Shown: in pieces, positions 23,644-32,592 of the stretch
How the letters are laid out: each line of letters starts with the position of its first letter
Position numbering within the stretch: position 1 is the stretch's first letter
Source: Microbacterium abyssi
GTDB taxonomy: Bacteria > Actinomycetota > Actinomycetes > Actinomycetales > Microbacteriaceae
NCBI RefSeq assembly: GCF_015277895.1
Contig: NZ_CP063815.1
Span: 2,294,001-2,358,000 of the forward strand
Reading direction: 5' to 3'
Length of the DNA stretch: 64,000 nucleotides
The notes under the pieces: model-generated
What the model saw: the letters and a program-made list of their open reading frames with translations, nothing else
Told to the model about the DNA's origin: nothing
Database searches by the model: none
Program-made: the position numbers and the translations under genes

Positions 23644-25311
23644 ATGCCCTCCGTCTCCGCGCACGTCGCCATCACCCTCGCCCAGCACATCGACCACGTG
23701 TTCGGGGTGATGGGCAACGGGAACGCCTACTTCCTCGACGCCCTCGAACGCGAGACGTCTGCGGAGTTCACCGCCGTCCGCCACGAGCAGGGCGCCGTGG
23801 TCGCGGCCGATGCGCACCATCGCGCTTCGGGGCGCATCGCCGCGGGCACCGCCACGTACGGCGCCGGATTCACGAACACGCTGACCGCGCTGGCGGAGTC
23901 GGTGCAGGCGCGAATCCCCCTGGTGCTCGTCGTGGGAGATGAGCCGACCTCGGGACCGCGACCCTGGGACGTCGACCAGATCGCGCTGGCGTCGGCGGTC
24001 GGCGCCCGCACGTACACGGTCGGGCGCACGGATGCTGCGGCCACCACCATCATCGCGATCGAACACGCCCTCACCTACCGCGTCCCCGTCGTGCTGGCCA
24101 TTCCGTATGACGTCGCCGCAATCGATGCCGGCCCTGTGCCCGCTGCCCCCTCCCCCCGCGTGCCGGCTGCGCTCGCGCCGAAGGGCGAGTTCGCCGAAGG
24201 GATGCTCGACGACATCGCCGCCGCGCTGCGTGACGCAGAGCGGCCGTTCCTGCTCGCCGGACGCGGAGCCTGGCTCGCCGGTGCCGGTGCGGCGCTCGGG
24301 GCTCTGGCCGATGCGACCGGTGCGCTCACGGCATCCACCGCCCTCGGGCGAGGCGTCTTCCCAGCCGCCGAGTACGACCTCGGCGCGACCGGCGGATTCG
24401 GCGCCGAGGGGGCCATGGAGCTCGTGCGGGATGCCGACGTCGCCGTCGTGTTCGGCGCCTCGCTGAACCAGTTCACGATGCGTTTCGGCGAGCTGTTCGC
24501 GCCCGGCACGCGGGTGTTCCAGGTCGACGTCGCGCCGGCCGCGACCCACGCGCACGTCGGCGGGTACGTGCGCGGTGACGCGCGTGTGGTGGCGGAGGCG
24601 CTGGTGGAGCGGCTCCAGTCGTCGTCCGCCGCCGCCGGGAACAACGCGCGGAGACCGTGGCGGGAAACCGTCGACGTCGCCGCCGCGCGCGCGTACGACG
24701 GCGGCGACGAACTCGCCCCGGACGGCCGCCTCGACCCGCGCTCAGCGGCACGCCGCATCGCTGAGCTCCTGCCCGAGGACCGCGTCGTCGTCTCGGACGG
24801 CGGGCACTTCATCGGATGGGCGAACATGTACTGGCCCGTGGCATCCCCCGATCGCATGATGATGATCGGCACCGCTTTCCAGGCGATCGGTCAGGGCTGG
24901 CCGAGCGTGGTCGGGGCGGCCCGCGCGCGGCCCGAGTCGACGATCGTGCTGACGAGCGGCGACGGCGGCGGGCTGATGGCGATCGCCGATCTCGAATCCG
25001 CTGTTCGCGCTGCGGCAGGGCGTGGGTGCGCGGTCGTCTGGAACGACGCCGCCTACGGCGCCGAGGTCCACCTGTACGGCCTCAAGGGGCTCGCCGAGGA
25101 TCCGATGCGCATACCCGAGGTCGACTTCGCGGCGTTCGCCGCCGCAGTCGACGCAGAAGGCGTGGTGGTGCGCACGCTCGAGGATCTCGATCGGCTTCGC
25201 ACCTGGTCAGCGCAGCCCGTCGCCGAGCGGGCGTTCCTGCTGCTCGACCTGCGCATCTCCCCCGCCGTCATCGCTCCCTATCAGCGGGAGATCATCCGCG
25301 TGAACAGCTGA
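23644..25311 (+). CDS. Thiamine-diphosphate-dependent enzyme (acetolactate synthase-like)
   Basis: The product has 555 residues with three-domain ThDP architecture. The N-terminal Pyr domain carries the catalytic glutamate in AVRHEQGAVVAADAHHR, a middle domain follows, and the C-terminal PP domain has the metal motif GDGGGLMAIADLESAVRAAAGRGCAVVWNDAAYG (GDG...N). It is related to acetolactate synthases, benzoylformate decarboxylases and similar carboligases or decarboxylases; the reaction cannot be named from sequence. I start at ATG 23644, preceded by GAAAGG, giving the family-typical opening (VSAHVAITLAQHIDHVFGVMGNGN). The frame stays open upstream through a structured region to GTG 23533. 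The gene is monocistronic. Confidence 0.85.
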   Translation: MPSVSAHVAITLAQHIDHVFGVMGNGNAYFLDALERETSAEFTAVRHEQGAVVAADAHHRASGRIAAGTATYGAGFTNTLTALAESVQARIPLVLVVGDEPTSGPRPWDVDQIALASAVGARTYTVGRTDAAATTIIAIEHALTYRVPVVLAIPYDVAAIDAGPVPAAPSPRVPAALAPKGEFAEGMLDDIAAALRDAERPFLLAGRGAWLAGAGAALGALADATGALTASTALGRGVFPAAEYDLGATGGFGAEGAMELVRDADVAVVFGASLNQFTMRFGELFAPGTRVFQVDVAPAATHAHVGGYVRGDARVVAEALVERLQSSSAAAGNNARRPWRETVDVAAARAYDGGDELAPDGRLDPRSAARRIAELLPEDRVVVSDGGHFIGWANMYWPVASPDRMMMIGTAFQAIGQGWPSVVGAARARPESTIVLTSGDGGGLMAIADLESAVRAAAGRGCAVVWNDAAYGAEVHLYGLKGLAEDPMRIPEVDFAAFAAAVDAEGVVVRTLEDLDRLRTWSAQPVAERAFLLLDLRISPAVIAPYQREIIRVNS

Positions 25312-25339
25312 CGCGCGGCTCGAGTGCCTACGCTGCGGA

Positions 25340-25397
25340 ATGCTGTATGCCTTCGGGCGGTTCTGATCGCTCACAACCGACGCAAAGCATCTCGCAT
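25340..25397. repeat. Hairpin element, conserved-loop family (copy C)
   Basis: Arms 25340-25362 and 25375-25397 (23 bases each, 16 pairs plus one G-T) close the loop CTGATCGCTCAC, with GGTT/AACC at the stem top. The arms contain ATGC twice on the left and GCAT twice on the right. It lies between two convergent genes. The right arm word GCATCTCGCAT resembles GCATCTGGCAT in copy A. Confidence 0.55.
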
Positions 25398-25414
25398 CTG
25401 CAACAGCTGACGCC

Positions 25415-27148
25415 TCAGTCGAGCTGCTCGATACCCTGCACGCGAACCTGCTCGAGGTCGAGGTTCGCCGAGATGCGACGCACGACGAGGTCGTCGACGG
25501 TTCCCGAACGCCGCAGACCGAGCAGCACCTCGCGCTTGTGCTCGAGCATCGCGAGCTTGAGCCGCGAGAACTCCTCATGCCGGATGATCGGTGAGCGCTG
25601 CGCGAGATCGACGTCGGCCGAGGTCGCGACCATCTGCAGCGTGGCTCCCTCAGATAGGCCGGTTGTGGGGCTCATCTCCGCCGAACCGTCCACGAGCGGG
25701 TCGGGCGAATCGAGCAGACCCTCCATCTCGCCCACCTCGGCGTCGATCAGCGCGCGTTCCCTGGCCAGCGCCCTGGCGTTCGCGAGCTCGAGCATCTCGT
25801 AGCCCTCGCGTCGTGCGCGATCGCGCACCTCGTCGCTGATCCCATGTTCGGCTGCCAGCGCGTCGAGCGCAGCCATCGCCGCCCCGGTGATCGCCCGTTC
25901 GGCCAGCTCGAACTCCTCATCCTCGCCGTTGTCGACCGGGAACCGCGCCCAGCGCGCGACGACGGGCAGCAGCGGTCCCTGCACGAGCAGGCTGAGCAGG
26001 ATCACACCTGCGGTGACGAAGATGATGTCGTCGCGGCCGTCGAGGCGTGCGCCGTCAGGGGTCGCCAGCGGCACCGAGAGCGCGATGGCGAGCGACACGG
26101 CTCCGCGCATGCCGGCCACCGTGCTGACGATCTGCATCCGCGTGCGCAGACCGCGCGGATGCGCAGCCCCTGCTCCGAATCGCTGGAACGGCACCGCCAG
26201 CAGCTGGAACAAGAAGCGCACGACGAGCAGTGTCACCCAGACCGCGATGGTCGCGAGCGTGAGCCATCCGATCATGCGCAGCGAGGTCTGGTGCACCACC
26301 CACTGCACCTCGAGTCCGATGAGCACGAACAGCGCGCCGTTGAGCAGGAACACCCCGAACGGCCACACCGCCTCGGACTGCCGGCGCGAGGCGGCCGTGG
26401 TGATCCGCGGGCCGAGGTAGGCGGCGATGAGCCCGGCGACGACGACGGCCAGTACGCCGGATGCGTGGATCATCTCGGCGACCAGGAACGCCGTGAACGG
26501 CACGAGCAGCATCGTCACGTTGATCGCGATCGTGCTCCGCACCCGGCGCAGCAGCAGCCATGCGGCCGCTGCCACGACGACGCCGACCGCGATGCCCCCG
26601 AGGTACGAGACGATGACCGTCCAGGTGACCATCAGCGGGGTGACCTGACCGCCCACGGCGAGCGAGACGGCGATCGCGTACAGCACGAGTGCCGTGCCGT
26701 CGTTCGTGAGGCTCTCCGCCTTCAGCTTCATGAAGCTGCGTCGCGGCAGCAGACGGCCGAGGGCTGCGACCGCAGTGGCATCCGGCGGCGCGACGGCGGC
26801 GCCGAGGATCAGGGCGATCTCCCACGGCATCCCGAACAGCACCGCCACCGCGGCCACCGCGAACGCCGACGCGACCACGAGCAGCGTGCTCATCGGCAGG
26901 ATGTAGCGGAAGTCGCGCCGGATCGAGCGCAGCGACGTCGTCAGGCTCTCCCAGAACAGCATCACCGGCAGGAACAGCAGCAGCACCGTCTCGGGCGGCA
27001 GTTGCACCTCGCGCAGCGACGGCACGAATCCCAGGAGCAGACCGAAGACGACGAGCACCAGCGGCAGCGCGAGGCGCACCCTTGGCGCCAGCATCGTTCC
27101 CACCAGGATCGTCAGCCCCAGAAGAACCGTGATCTCCAGACCTTCCAT
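25415..27148 (-). CDS. CPA1-family Na+/H+ antiporter
   Basis: The product has about 577 residues. Twelve or so membrane helices occupy residues 1-400, including LILGAAVAPPDATAVAALGRLLPR and ESLTNDGTALVLYAIAVSLA, the ion-binding core of CPA1 exchangers. A 170-residue cytoplasmic, charged, helical tail follows (ERAITGAAMAALDALAAEH, RDRARREGYEMLELANARALARERALIDAEVGEMEG), probably regulatory. It exchanges protons for sodium or potassium in pH/salt homeostasis. The ATG at 27148 gives MEGLEITVLLGL; an ATG four codons upstream is equally possible, as neither has a clear ribosome site. Monocistronic. Confidence 0.9.
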   Translation of the reverse strand: MEGLEITVLLGLTILVGTMLAPRVRLALPLVLVVFGLLLGFVPSLREVQLPPETVLLLFLPVMLFWESLTTSLRSIRRDFRYILPMSTLLVVASAFAVAAVAVLFGMPWEIALILGAAVAPPDATAVAALGRLLPRRSFMKLKAESLTNDGTALVLYAIAVSLAVGGQVTPLMVTWTVIVSYLGGIAVGVVVAAAAWLLLRRVRSTIAINVTMLLVPFTAFLVAEMIHASGVLAVVVAGLIAAYLGPRITTAASRRQSEAVWPFGVFLLNGALFVLIGLEVQWVVHQTSLRMIGWLTLATIAVWVTLLVVRFLFQLLAVPFQRFGAGAAHPRGLRTRMQIVSTVAGMRGAVSLAIALSVPLATPDGARLDGRDDIIFVTAGVILLSLLVQGPLLPVVARWARFPVDNGEDEEFELAERAITGAAMAALDALAAEHGISDEVRDRARREGYEMLELANARALARERALIDAEVGEMEGLLDSPDPLVDGSAEMSPTTGLSEGATLQMVATSADVDLAQRSPIIRHEEFSRLKLAMLEHKREVLLGLRRSGTVDDLVVRRISANLDLEQVRVQGIEQLD

Positions 27149-27252
27149 GCACGCACCCATCTGCCGTCGCGGACGGGCGCGACGTGCTCAGGGCACAGCA
27201 CCCGTCAGGGAAACGGTATTCCCGACGCGCCGCGCATGAAAGACGATGCGGG

Positions 27253-27633
27253 TCAGCCGGCGGCGCTGTAGTCCGGCAGCTGCTGGAGCGTCCAGGTGTT
27301 GCCGTCGGGGTCGTCGAACGTGACGAACCGGCCCCAGTCCTGCTCGTCGACGCCGTTCGCGTCGACCCCCGCGTCCCGCAACTGCGCCAACGCCGCATCC
27401 GCGTCGGGCACGACGACCTGGATCGAGTCCTGCTGCCCCGGTTCGAGACCCCCGCCGATGCCCGTTCCGAACGCGATCGAGCACGCTGAACCTGGCGGGG
27501 TCATCTGCACGAACCGCAGCCCCTCATAGGGCACGTGATCGTGGTCGGCGTTGAAGCCGATCTTCACGTAGAAGTCCTTCGCCCGGTCGACATCCGTGAC
27601 CGGCACGAAGATGAGTTCGATCTTCCAGTCCAT
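27253..27633 (-). CDS. VOC-family (glyoxalase/dioxygenase fold) protein
   Basis: The product has 126 residues with paired beta-alpha-beta-beta-beta modules: KIELIFVPVTDVDRAKDFYVKIGFNADHD at the start, and VVVPDADAALAQLRDAGV and FVTFDDPDGNTWTLQQLP at the end. Such small VOC proteins may be isomerases, antibiotic-binding proteins or lyases, and the metal ligands cannot be assigned with confidence. The ATG is preceded by AGGAGGAG, a strong ribosome site. It stands between the antiporter and a two-component operon. Confidence 0.85.
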   Translation of the reverse strand: MDWKIELIFVPVTDVDRAKDFYVKIGFNADHDHVPYEGLRFVQMTPPGSACSIAFGTGIGGGLEPGQQDSIQVVVPDADAALAQLRDAGVDANGVDEQDWGRFVTFDDPDGNTWTLQQLPDYSAAG

Positions 27634-27713
27634 CGTGCACTCCTCCTGGCGAGCGTCGGCGCCCGACCACGATCAAAGCTACGCGCGGGGTCCGACATTC
27701 CGCAGAGAACTGC

Positions 27714-28337
27714 TCAGATCCAGCCCTTGTCCTGGGCGATCCGCACCGCCTGCGCCCTGTTCGAAGCTCCCACCTTGCCGATCGCGGCGGACAGGTTGTT
27801 GCGCACCGTGCCGGCAGAGAGGAACACCTCCGAGGCGATCGCGGCGGCGCTGCGCCCGTCTGCTGCGAGCCGCAGCACCTGCCGCTCGCGCTCGCTGAGC
27901 GGATTCGCGCCCTCGAACAGGCTCGCCTCGGCGAGAGCGGGATCCACGACTCTGAGCCCCGCGTGCACTCGCCGCACGGCGTCGGCGAGCTGCTCCGCCG
28001 GAGCATCCTTCACGACGAAGCCGCTGGCGCCGGCATCCAGAGCGGCCCGCAGATAACCGGGTCGCGCGAACGTCGTCACGATGAGCACGCGTGTTCCGGT
28101 GCTCGCTGCGCGCACGGCCTGCGTCGCGGCGATGCCGTCCGTGCCGGGCATCTGGATGTCCATCAGGCACACGTCCGGGGCGCTCTCCGTGACGACCCGC
28201 ACGGCCTCGTCACCGTCGCCGGCGACGCCGACCACCGACAGGTCGTCCTCGAGTTCCAGCAGGGCCGCTATCGCGCCCCGGAGCATCGCCTGATCATCGA
28301 CGATGACGAGGCGGATCTGCGCGGCATCCGTCACCAC
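27714..28337 (-). CDS. NarL/LuxR-type response regulator (DesR-like)
   Basis: The product has 207 residues. The receiver domain spans about 8-125 (LVIVDDQAMLRGAIAALL; phosphoacceptor aspartate in VCLMDIQMPGTDG; threonine in VLIVTTFARPGYL; lysine in FVVKDAPAEQL). The LuxR-type HTH is C-terminal (NPLSERERQVLRLAADGRSAAAIASEVFLSAGTVRNNLSAAIGKVGASNR). It begins with GTG overlapping the kinase stop, so the two are coupled. Its partner is the DesK-type kinase, and its likely target is the promoter of the same operon, which includes an ABC-2 exporter. Confidence 0.93.
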   Translation of the reverse strand: MVTDAAQIRLVIVDDQAMLRGAIAALLELEDDLSVVGVAGDGDEAVRVVTESAPDVCLMDIQMPGTDGIAATQAVRAASTGTRVLIVTTFARPGYLRAALDAGASGFVVKDAPAEQLADAVRRVHAGLRVVDPALAEASLFEGANPLSERERQVLRLAADGRSAAAIASEVFLSAGTVRNNLSAAIGKVGASNRAQAVRIAQDKGWI

Positions 28338-29506
28338 GTCACCTCCACGCTCGTGCCGCCGTCATCGCCAGCGACGACGGTCAGCGTCGCGCCGCCCGTC
28401 GTCGCCCGCTCGCGCATGCCGCGCACACCGTTGCCCTCGGAGCCGGTGAAGCCGCGTCCGTCATCGGTGACCGTGAACGTTCCCGGCGCGATGCGCACGG
28501 TGACGGTGCGAGCGCGGGCGTGCCGGAGCACGTTGGTGGTCGCCTCGCGGAGGATCCAGCTGGCCGCCAGCGACTGCGCGGGAGAGAGCGCCGCGGCATC
28601 CCCTTCGACATGCATGGTCACGTCAGCCGCCTGCAGCGCATCGCGACACGACGCCAGCTGCTCGAGAAGGGCGGCGCTGCGCACCCCCGCCACCGTCGCC
28701 CGCACGCCTGCGATCGCTTCGGTGGTGAGCGATTCGATGTCGGCGAGCTCGGCCTTCGCACGTTCCGGGTCGCTGTCGATCAGCCGCCGTACGAGCTGCG
28801 CCTTCAGGCTCACCACCGTCAGCGAGTGCCCGACCAGGTCGTGCACGTCGCGCGCGACGGCCTCTCGTCCTTCACTCGTGGCGAGTTCCAGACCCAGCTT
28901 CTCGGCCTCGGCCGAGCGGATGATGAGACTTGTCGAGACGGTATTGACCACAGCGAGCATCCCGACGATCGCCAGCACCGACAGGTAGGCCGCGCCGGCG
29001 GGCGTGAGAAACACGACGGCCGCCGTGATCGCGATGCTCGCCACCATGGTGAGCCAGTGCGCGGGGCGGGTGAGCCCGTACGACGCGAACGACATGATGA
29101 ACGGCAGGAAGGTCAGGGCGTTGCCTCCCACCCCGGGAATGGTCAGCGCGGCGCACACGATCAGCCCGCCGAACGCCATCCACTGAATCGGTTTCGGCGG
29201 CGAGGTGAGGCCGCCGCCGCCGAAGCTCATGCCGTTCATGAATCCCGCGACGTAGACCACGACGAACACGACGAGGGCAGTCCAGCCGGTGACGATCCAC
29301 CCCTGGGGAGCTTCGGATCGCATCAGCGCCATGACCGGGTACGCGAGGAACACCAGCCAGATCACGGCCATCAGCCAGCCGTACCGCTCCCAGGGCGACC
29401 CCGCTCCGCGGCGGCGACTCCGCCGAGTGCCGGGTGCCGCCCACGCAGCGGGAGCGGCACCGGCCGCAGAGGCCGCCGCCGCATCCCGCGTCGTGTCATC
29501 CGTCAT
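28331..29506 (-). CDS. DesK-type sensor histidine kinase
   Basis: The product has 391 residues: a basic N-terminus, five membrane helices (about 45-185), then a short coiled segment and HisKA_3 phosphoacceptor (EGREAVARDVHDLVGHSLTVVSLKAQLVRRLI). A HATPase_c domain ends the protein (LREATTNVLRHARARTVTVR, VTDDGRGFTGSEGNGVRGMRERA). It senses through the membrane region, with no extracellular domain, as in the DesK and LnrJ kinases that respond to membrane fluidity or membrane-active lipids. It starts 10 bases after the ABC permease stop and overlaps the regulator gene. Confidence 0.93.
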   Translation of the reverse strand: MTDDTTRDAAAASAAGAAPAAWAAPGTRRSRRRGAGSPWERYGWLMAVIWLVFLAYPVMALMRSEAPQGWIVTGWTALVVFVVVYVAGFMNGMSFGGGGLTSPPKPIQWMAFGGLIVCAALTIPGVGGNALTFLPFIMSFASYGLTRPAHWLTMVASIAITAAVVFLTPAGAAYLSVLAIVGMLAVVNTVSTSLIIRSAEAEKLGLELATSEGREAVARDVHDLVGHSLTVVSLKAQLVRRLIDSDPERAKAELADIESLTTEAIAGVRATVAGVRSAALLEQLASCRDALQAADVTMHVEGDAAALSPAQSLAASWILREATTNVLRHARARTVTVRIAPGTFTVTDDGRGFTGSEGNGVRGMRERATTGGATLTVVAGDDGGTSVEVTW

Positions 29507-29516
29507 GCTGTCGACT

Positions 29517-30278
29517 TTATCGACGAGATCGCGAGCGCTTCACGCCGGCCGCGACGAGGATGCCGAACACGATCAGCCACGCCAGGATGTTCAGGGCGAT
29601 CATCCACAGCGAGTCGGTCTGCCCGGTCGTCAGCACGCCGTCGGTGAGCGGCCACCTGCTCAGCGACACGAACCCGTACAGCGGCGTGAAGCGGGCGATG
29701 TCGAGCATGACTCCGTCAAGCGGCATGAAGACGTTTCCGAAGAAGGCGAAGAAGGTCATCGAGATGGATGCCAGGGCAGCTGCCGTGTCGGAGTTGAAGA
29801 ACAGTCCGACACCGAGTCCGTACAGGCCGTAGATGAGGCCCACGCCGAGGATTATCCCCGCCGAGGCCCACCAGCGCCAGGCATCCGTCGCCTCGGCTCC
29901 GGTCAGGAAGCCGGCGGCGAAGACCGCGAACATCGCGAGGGCGGCAAACGCGACCGCGGTGAGCAGCTTCGTCACGGCGTATCCGGCCGTGCCCAGCGGC
30001 GTCATCGCGAGCTGCCGCCCCCAGCCCTGTTTCGCCTCTGTCGCCGCGAGCGAGGTGATCGAGCTCATGGCGACGGCGGTGCCGTAGGCGGCCATCGACA
30101 CCATGACGTAGTACTTGACGTTGCCGTGCCCCGCAGAGATGTCGCCGTACCCCATGCTCGCGCCGAACAGCAGGTACATCGCCACCGGCATCCCGAGGGT
30201 GAAAGCCAGCGTGTAGGGGTTGCGGATCTGGCGCATCGCCTCGACGCGCATCATCGTGGGTGAGATCGACATGCTCAT
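29517..30278 (-). CDS. ABC-2 type exporter permease
   Basis: The product has 253 residues with six membrane helices and no ATPase: RVEAMRQIRNPYTLAFTLGMPVAMYLLFGASMG at the start, GWGRQLAMTPLGTAGYAVTKLL and FFAFFGNVFMPLDGVMLDIARFTPLYGFVSLSRWPL, the typical ABC-2 pattern. It pairs with the ATPase encoded two bases upstream and probably exports a membrane-active or hydrophobic compound. ABC-2 exporters coupled to DesK/DesR-like systems, such as LnrLMN with LnrJK in Bacillus, defend against lipid-like antibiotics; that role is an analogy. Confidence 0.9.
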   Translation of the reverse strand: MSMSISPTMMRVEAMRQIRNPYTLAFTLGMPVAMYLLFGASMGYGDISAGHGNVKYYVMVSMAAYGTAVAMSSITSLAATEAKQGWGRQLAMTPLGTAGYAVTKLLTAVAFAALAMFAVFAAGFLTGAEATDAWRWWASAGIILGVGLIYGLYGLGVGLFFNSDTAAALASISMTFFAFFGNVFMPLDGVMLDIARFTPLYGFVSLSRWPLTDGVLTTGQTDSLWMIALNILAWLIVFGILVAAGVKRSRSRR

Positions 30279-30280
30279 GA

Positions 30281-31237
30281 TCAGTTCTCCGTCAGGGCCG
30301 TGAAGGCGGTTTCGAGGGTGGGCGCCGCGATCTCCAGATCGTGGGCGCCGGCGTTCAGAAGAGCGGATGCCGCGGCATCCGAATCGAGGGCGCGCAGGCT
30401 CACGCGCTCGGCATCCACTCGCACGTCGCTGACGCCTTCGATCTCCGTCAGCTGGCGTACGAGCGCCTCTCCGCCCGCGGCGGGAAGGTTCGCCGCGATG
30501 GTGCGCCCGCCGAGGTTCGCGCGCAGCTGCGCGGTCGGCGCATCAGCCACGATGACGCCCCGGTGCATCACGACCGTGCGCCGGGCGAACTGCTCAGCCT
30601 CTTCGAGGTAGTGGGTGGCGAAGATGATGGTGCGTCCGGCATCCGCATCGGCGCGCATGACGTTCCAGAAGTGGCGACGGGCGTTCACGTCCATGCCCGC
30701 GGTCGGCTCGTCGAGCACGAGGATGTCGGGATCAGCGACGAGGGCGAGCGCGAACTTGACCCGCTGCTGCTCGCCGCCCGAACACTTCGCGATGCGGCGG
30801 CGGGCGAGCGCCGTCAAGTCTGTGGCGGCGAGCACGTCGGGTACGCGCGCGAGCGCCTCGCGTCCGTGCAGGGAGGCGATCACCTCTACGGTCTCGCGTA
30901 CGCTGAGGTCCGAGAGCAGCCCGCCGGTCTGCAGCACCGCGGCGATGACTCCGGCCTTGGCGGCCTTGGCCGGCTTCTCGCCGAAGACCGAGACGGTGCC
31001 GTCGCTGGGATCGGTGAGCCCGAGCAGCATGTCGAGTGTGGTCGTCTTTCCGGCGCCGTTCGGGCCGAGGAACGCGACGACCTCGCCGCGGCGGATGCTG
31101 AGATCCAGCCCGTCGACGGCCTTCACGGTTCGCTCGCCCGAGCCGAAATGCCGGTACAGCCCCTCGATCGAGACGGCGGTGTCGGATGCCGCGCCGGTGG
31201 TTTTCGTGGGACGAAGTGTGTCCGCTGCTGTGCTCAT
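30281..31237 (-). CDS. ABC-2 exporter ATP-binding protein
   Basis: The product has 318 residues. Walker A is FLGPNGAGKTTTLDML, the signature is CSGGEQQRVKFALALVADPDILVLDEPTAGMD, where the usual leucine before SGGEQ is cysteine, and the H-loop histidine is in IIFATHYLEEAEQFA. A C-terminal DUF4162-like region (about 235-318) ends the protein. It powers the ABC-2 permease encoded immediately downstream. It is the first gene of a four-gene operon with permease, kinase and response regulator. CAGGCT ends six bases before the ATG, so it may be leaderless. A perfect 12-base palindrome lies about 60 bases upstream. Confidence 0.93.
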   Translation of the reverse strand: MSTAADTLRPTKTTGAASDTAVSIEGLYRHFGSGERTVKAVDGLDLSIRRGEVVAFLGPNGAGKTTTLDMLLGLTDPSDGTVSVFGEKPAKAAKAGVIAAVLQTGGLLSDLSVRETVEVIASLHGREALARVPDVLAATDLTALARRRIAKCSGGEQQRVKFALALVADPDILVLDEPTAGMDVNARRHFWNVMRADADAGRTIIFATHYLEEAEQFARRTVVMHRGVIVADAPTAQLRANLGGRTIAANLPAAGGEALVRQLTEIEGVSDVRVDAERVSLRALDSDAAASALLNAGAHDLEIAAPTLETAFTALTEN

Positions 31238-31278
31238 GCTTCCAGCCTGGCCGTCCGCCGCTTCAGAATCCGGAGTCC

Positions 31279-31308
31279 GGTGTCACCTGGTTCGCATGAC
31301 ACGTGTCA
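31279..31308. promoter_or_regulatory. Operator candidate upstream of the ABC/two-component operon
   Basis: TGACACGTGTCA (31297-31308) is a perfect 12-base palindrome. Another GTGTCAC begins near 31280. The arrangement, half-sites of TGTCA repeated upstream of the ABC operon and before the small gene at 31369, is what a dimeric LuxR-type response regulator would bind. The link to this regulator is inferred. Confidence 0.5.
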
Positions 31309-31368
31309 CGCCGCCGAGTAGAGCTCAAGGCCTTGCACCCTCGAGGGACCGGTGGAATCGTTGAGCCG

Positions 31369-31608
31369 ATGAACGCACGAACACGAAGCACCGCTTACTA
31401 CTGGTGGGCGCTCGGAATCGTGGGAACGTTCGCCCTGACGCTCGTGGTTCTTCTTATGGTCGGGGTCCTGGAACCCGGCGTGTGGTGGACGGCCGCGGCC
31501 ATGATCCTGCTCGCTGCATCGAATGCCGTCACGATCCGGACGATCTCACGAAACAACCGTCGCCCGATCACTCCGGCAGCTCCGGCCTCACCGCCCCGCG
31601 CCGAGTAG
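31369..31608 (+). CDS. Small membrane protein with two transmembrane helices
   Basis: The product has 79 residues. A short N-terminus (NARTRSTAYY) precedes two hydrophobic segments (about 12-33 and 39-56) and a basic/proline-rich tail (RNNRRPITPAAPASPPRAE). No family is recognised. The ATG at 31369 is chosen because the first half of the longer frame lacks coding character. It is divergent from the ABC/two-component operon and shares the palindromic spacer, so it may be co-regulated with it. Confidence 0.6.
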   Translation: MNARTRSTAYYWWALGIVGTFALTLVVLLMVGVLEPGVWWTAAAMILLAASNAVTIRTISRNNRRPITPAAPASPPRAE

Positions 31609-31620
31609 GTCGACCACTCG

Positions 31621-32514
31621 ATGCGGATGAGTGCGCCCTTTCCCAGCCGCGTCGCGATCAACGAGACGTTGGTCCAGAATCTCGTGCGAGAGCAGTTCCC
31701 GCAGTGGTCATCTCTGCCTGTACGTGCAGTCGCTGAAGGAGGAAACGATCACCGTGTGTTTCGCATGGGGGAAGCTCTGATCGTTCGTGTTCCAGCAGGT
31801 GTCGACTACATCCCGCAGGTCAGAAAGGAGCAGGAGTGGTTGCCGAAGCTAGCGCCTCAGGTGCCGCAGCCGATCCCGAGCGTCGTCGGTTGCGGGCGAC
31901 CGAGCGAACTTCTTCCGGCACCGTGGTCGATATACAAGTGGATCGAGGGCCGTCGGCCAGACCCTGCCCGCCTGAGCGGTGACGTCCATGCAGCCATCGA
32001 CCTCGCAGTCTTCCTGGCGTCGTTGCGCCGAGCGGACGCCACGGATGGCCCGGCGCCGGGGCTGCACAGCGCCTATCGCGGTGCGCCTGTCACTCAATGG
32101 GACGACCAGGTGCGCAGTCGATTCCCTTTGCTCGACGCACGGGAACGAGACCGTGCCGCCGCACTCTGGCGCATCGCAACGTCGACGTCCGATGATGAAG
32201 CGCCCGTGTGGCTGCACGGCGACGTCGCGATCAACAACTTGCTCGTTGACCACCAGGGGTCGCTTTCGGCCATCATCGACTTCGGATGCTCCGCCGTCGG
32301 CGACCCTTCCTGTGACACCGTCATCTACTGGACCCAGTTCCGAGGACCAGCCCAGCGCGCTTTCCGATCCACCCTCGAACTCGACGATGCAACGTGGGCG
32401 CGCGGCGCGGGATGGGCGCTTTGGAAGAGCCTCATAATGCTGACGAACACAGCACCCGGCCAATCAGCCTTCGCTCGTCGCGTGCTGAACGAAGTACTGG
32501 AGCTGGATCAGTGA
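31621..32514 (+). CDS. Aminoglycoside phosphotransferase-family kinase
   Basis: The product has 297 residues with an APH/choline-kinase fold. The nucleotide region has EGGNDHRVFRMGEALIVRVP, the catalytic loop is VWLHGDVAINNLLVD (Asp base, two Asn), and the metal motif is AIIDFGCSAVGDPSCD. It phosphorylates a small hydroxylated compound with ATP or GTP. It is close to the APH/macrolide kinase branch seen in many soil bacteria; the substrate is unknown and antibiotic resistance should not be assumed. The start ATG at 31621 is uncertain: a second ATG lies two codons later. Confidence 0.85.
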   Translation: MRMSAPFPSRVAINETLVQNLVREQFPQWSSLPVRAVAEGGNDHRVFRMGEALIVRVPAGVDYIPQVRKEQEWLPKLAPQVPQPIPSVVGCGRPSELLPAPWSIYKWIEGRRPDPARLSGDVHAAIDLAVFLASLRRADATDGPAPGLHSAYRGAPVTQWDDQVRSRFPLLDARERDRAAALWRIATSTSDDEAPVWLHGDVAINNLLVDHQGSLSAIIDFGCSAVGDPSCDTVIYWTQFRGPAQRAFRSTLELDDATWARGAGWALWKSLIMLTNTAPGQSAFARRVLNEVLELDQ

Positions 32515-32592
32515 CGGAACTGCGCCCCGTTTCGTCGGACGCCTCTGAATCTGCGCGGCTTCTCCGACCCGACAAGCCCTACGATCATCGTC

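Noticed and set aside
31621..32514. Calling the APH-fold gene an aminoglycoside resistance gene
   Set aside because: The HGD..NN and IDFG motifs define only the fold; no substrate-specific residues or mobile context support resistance.
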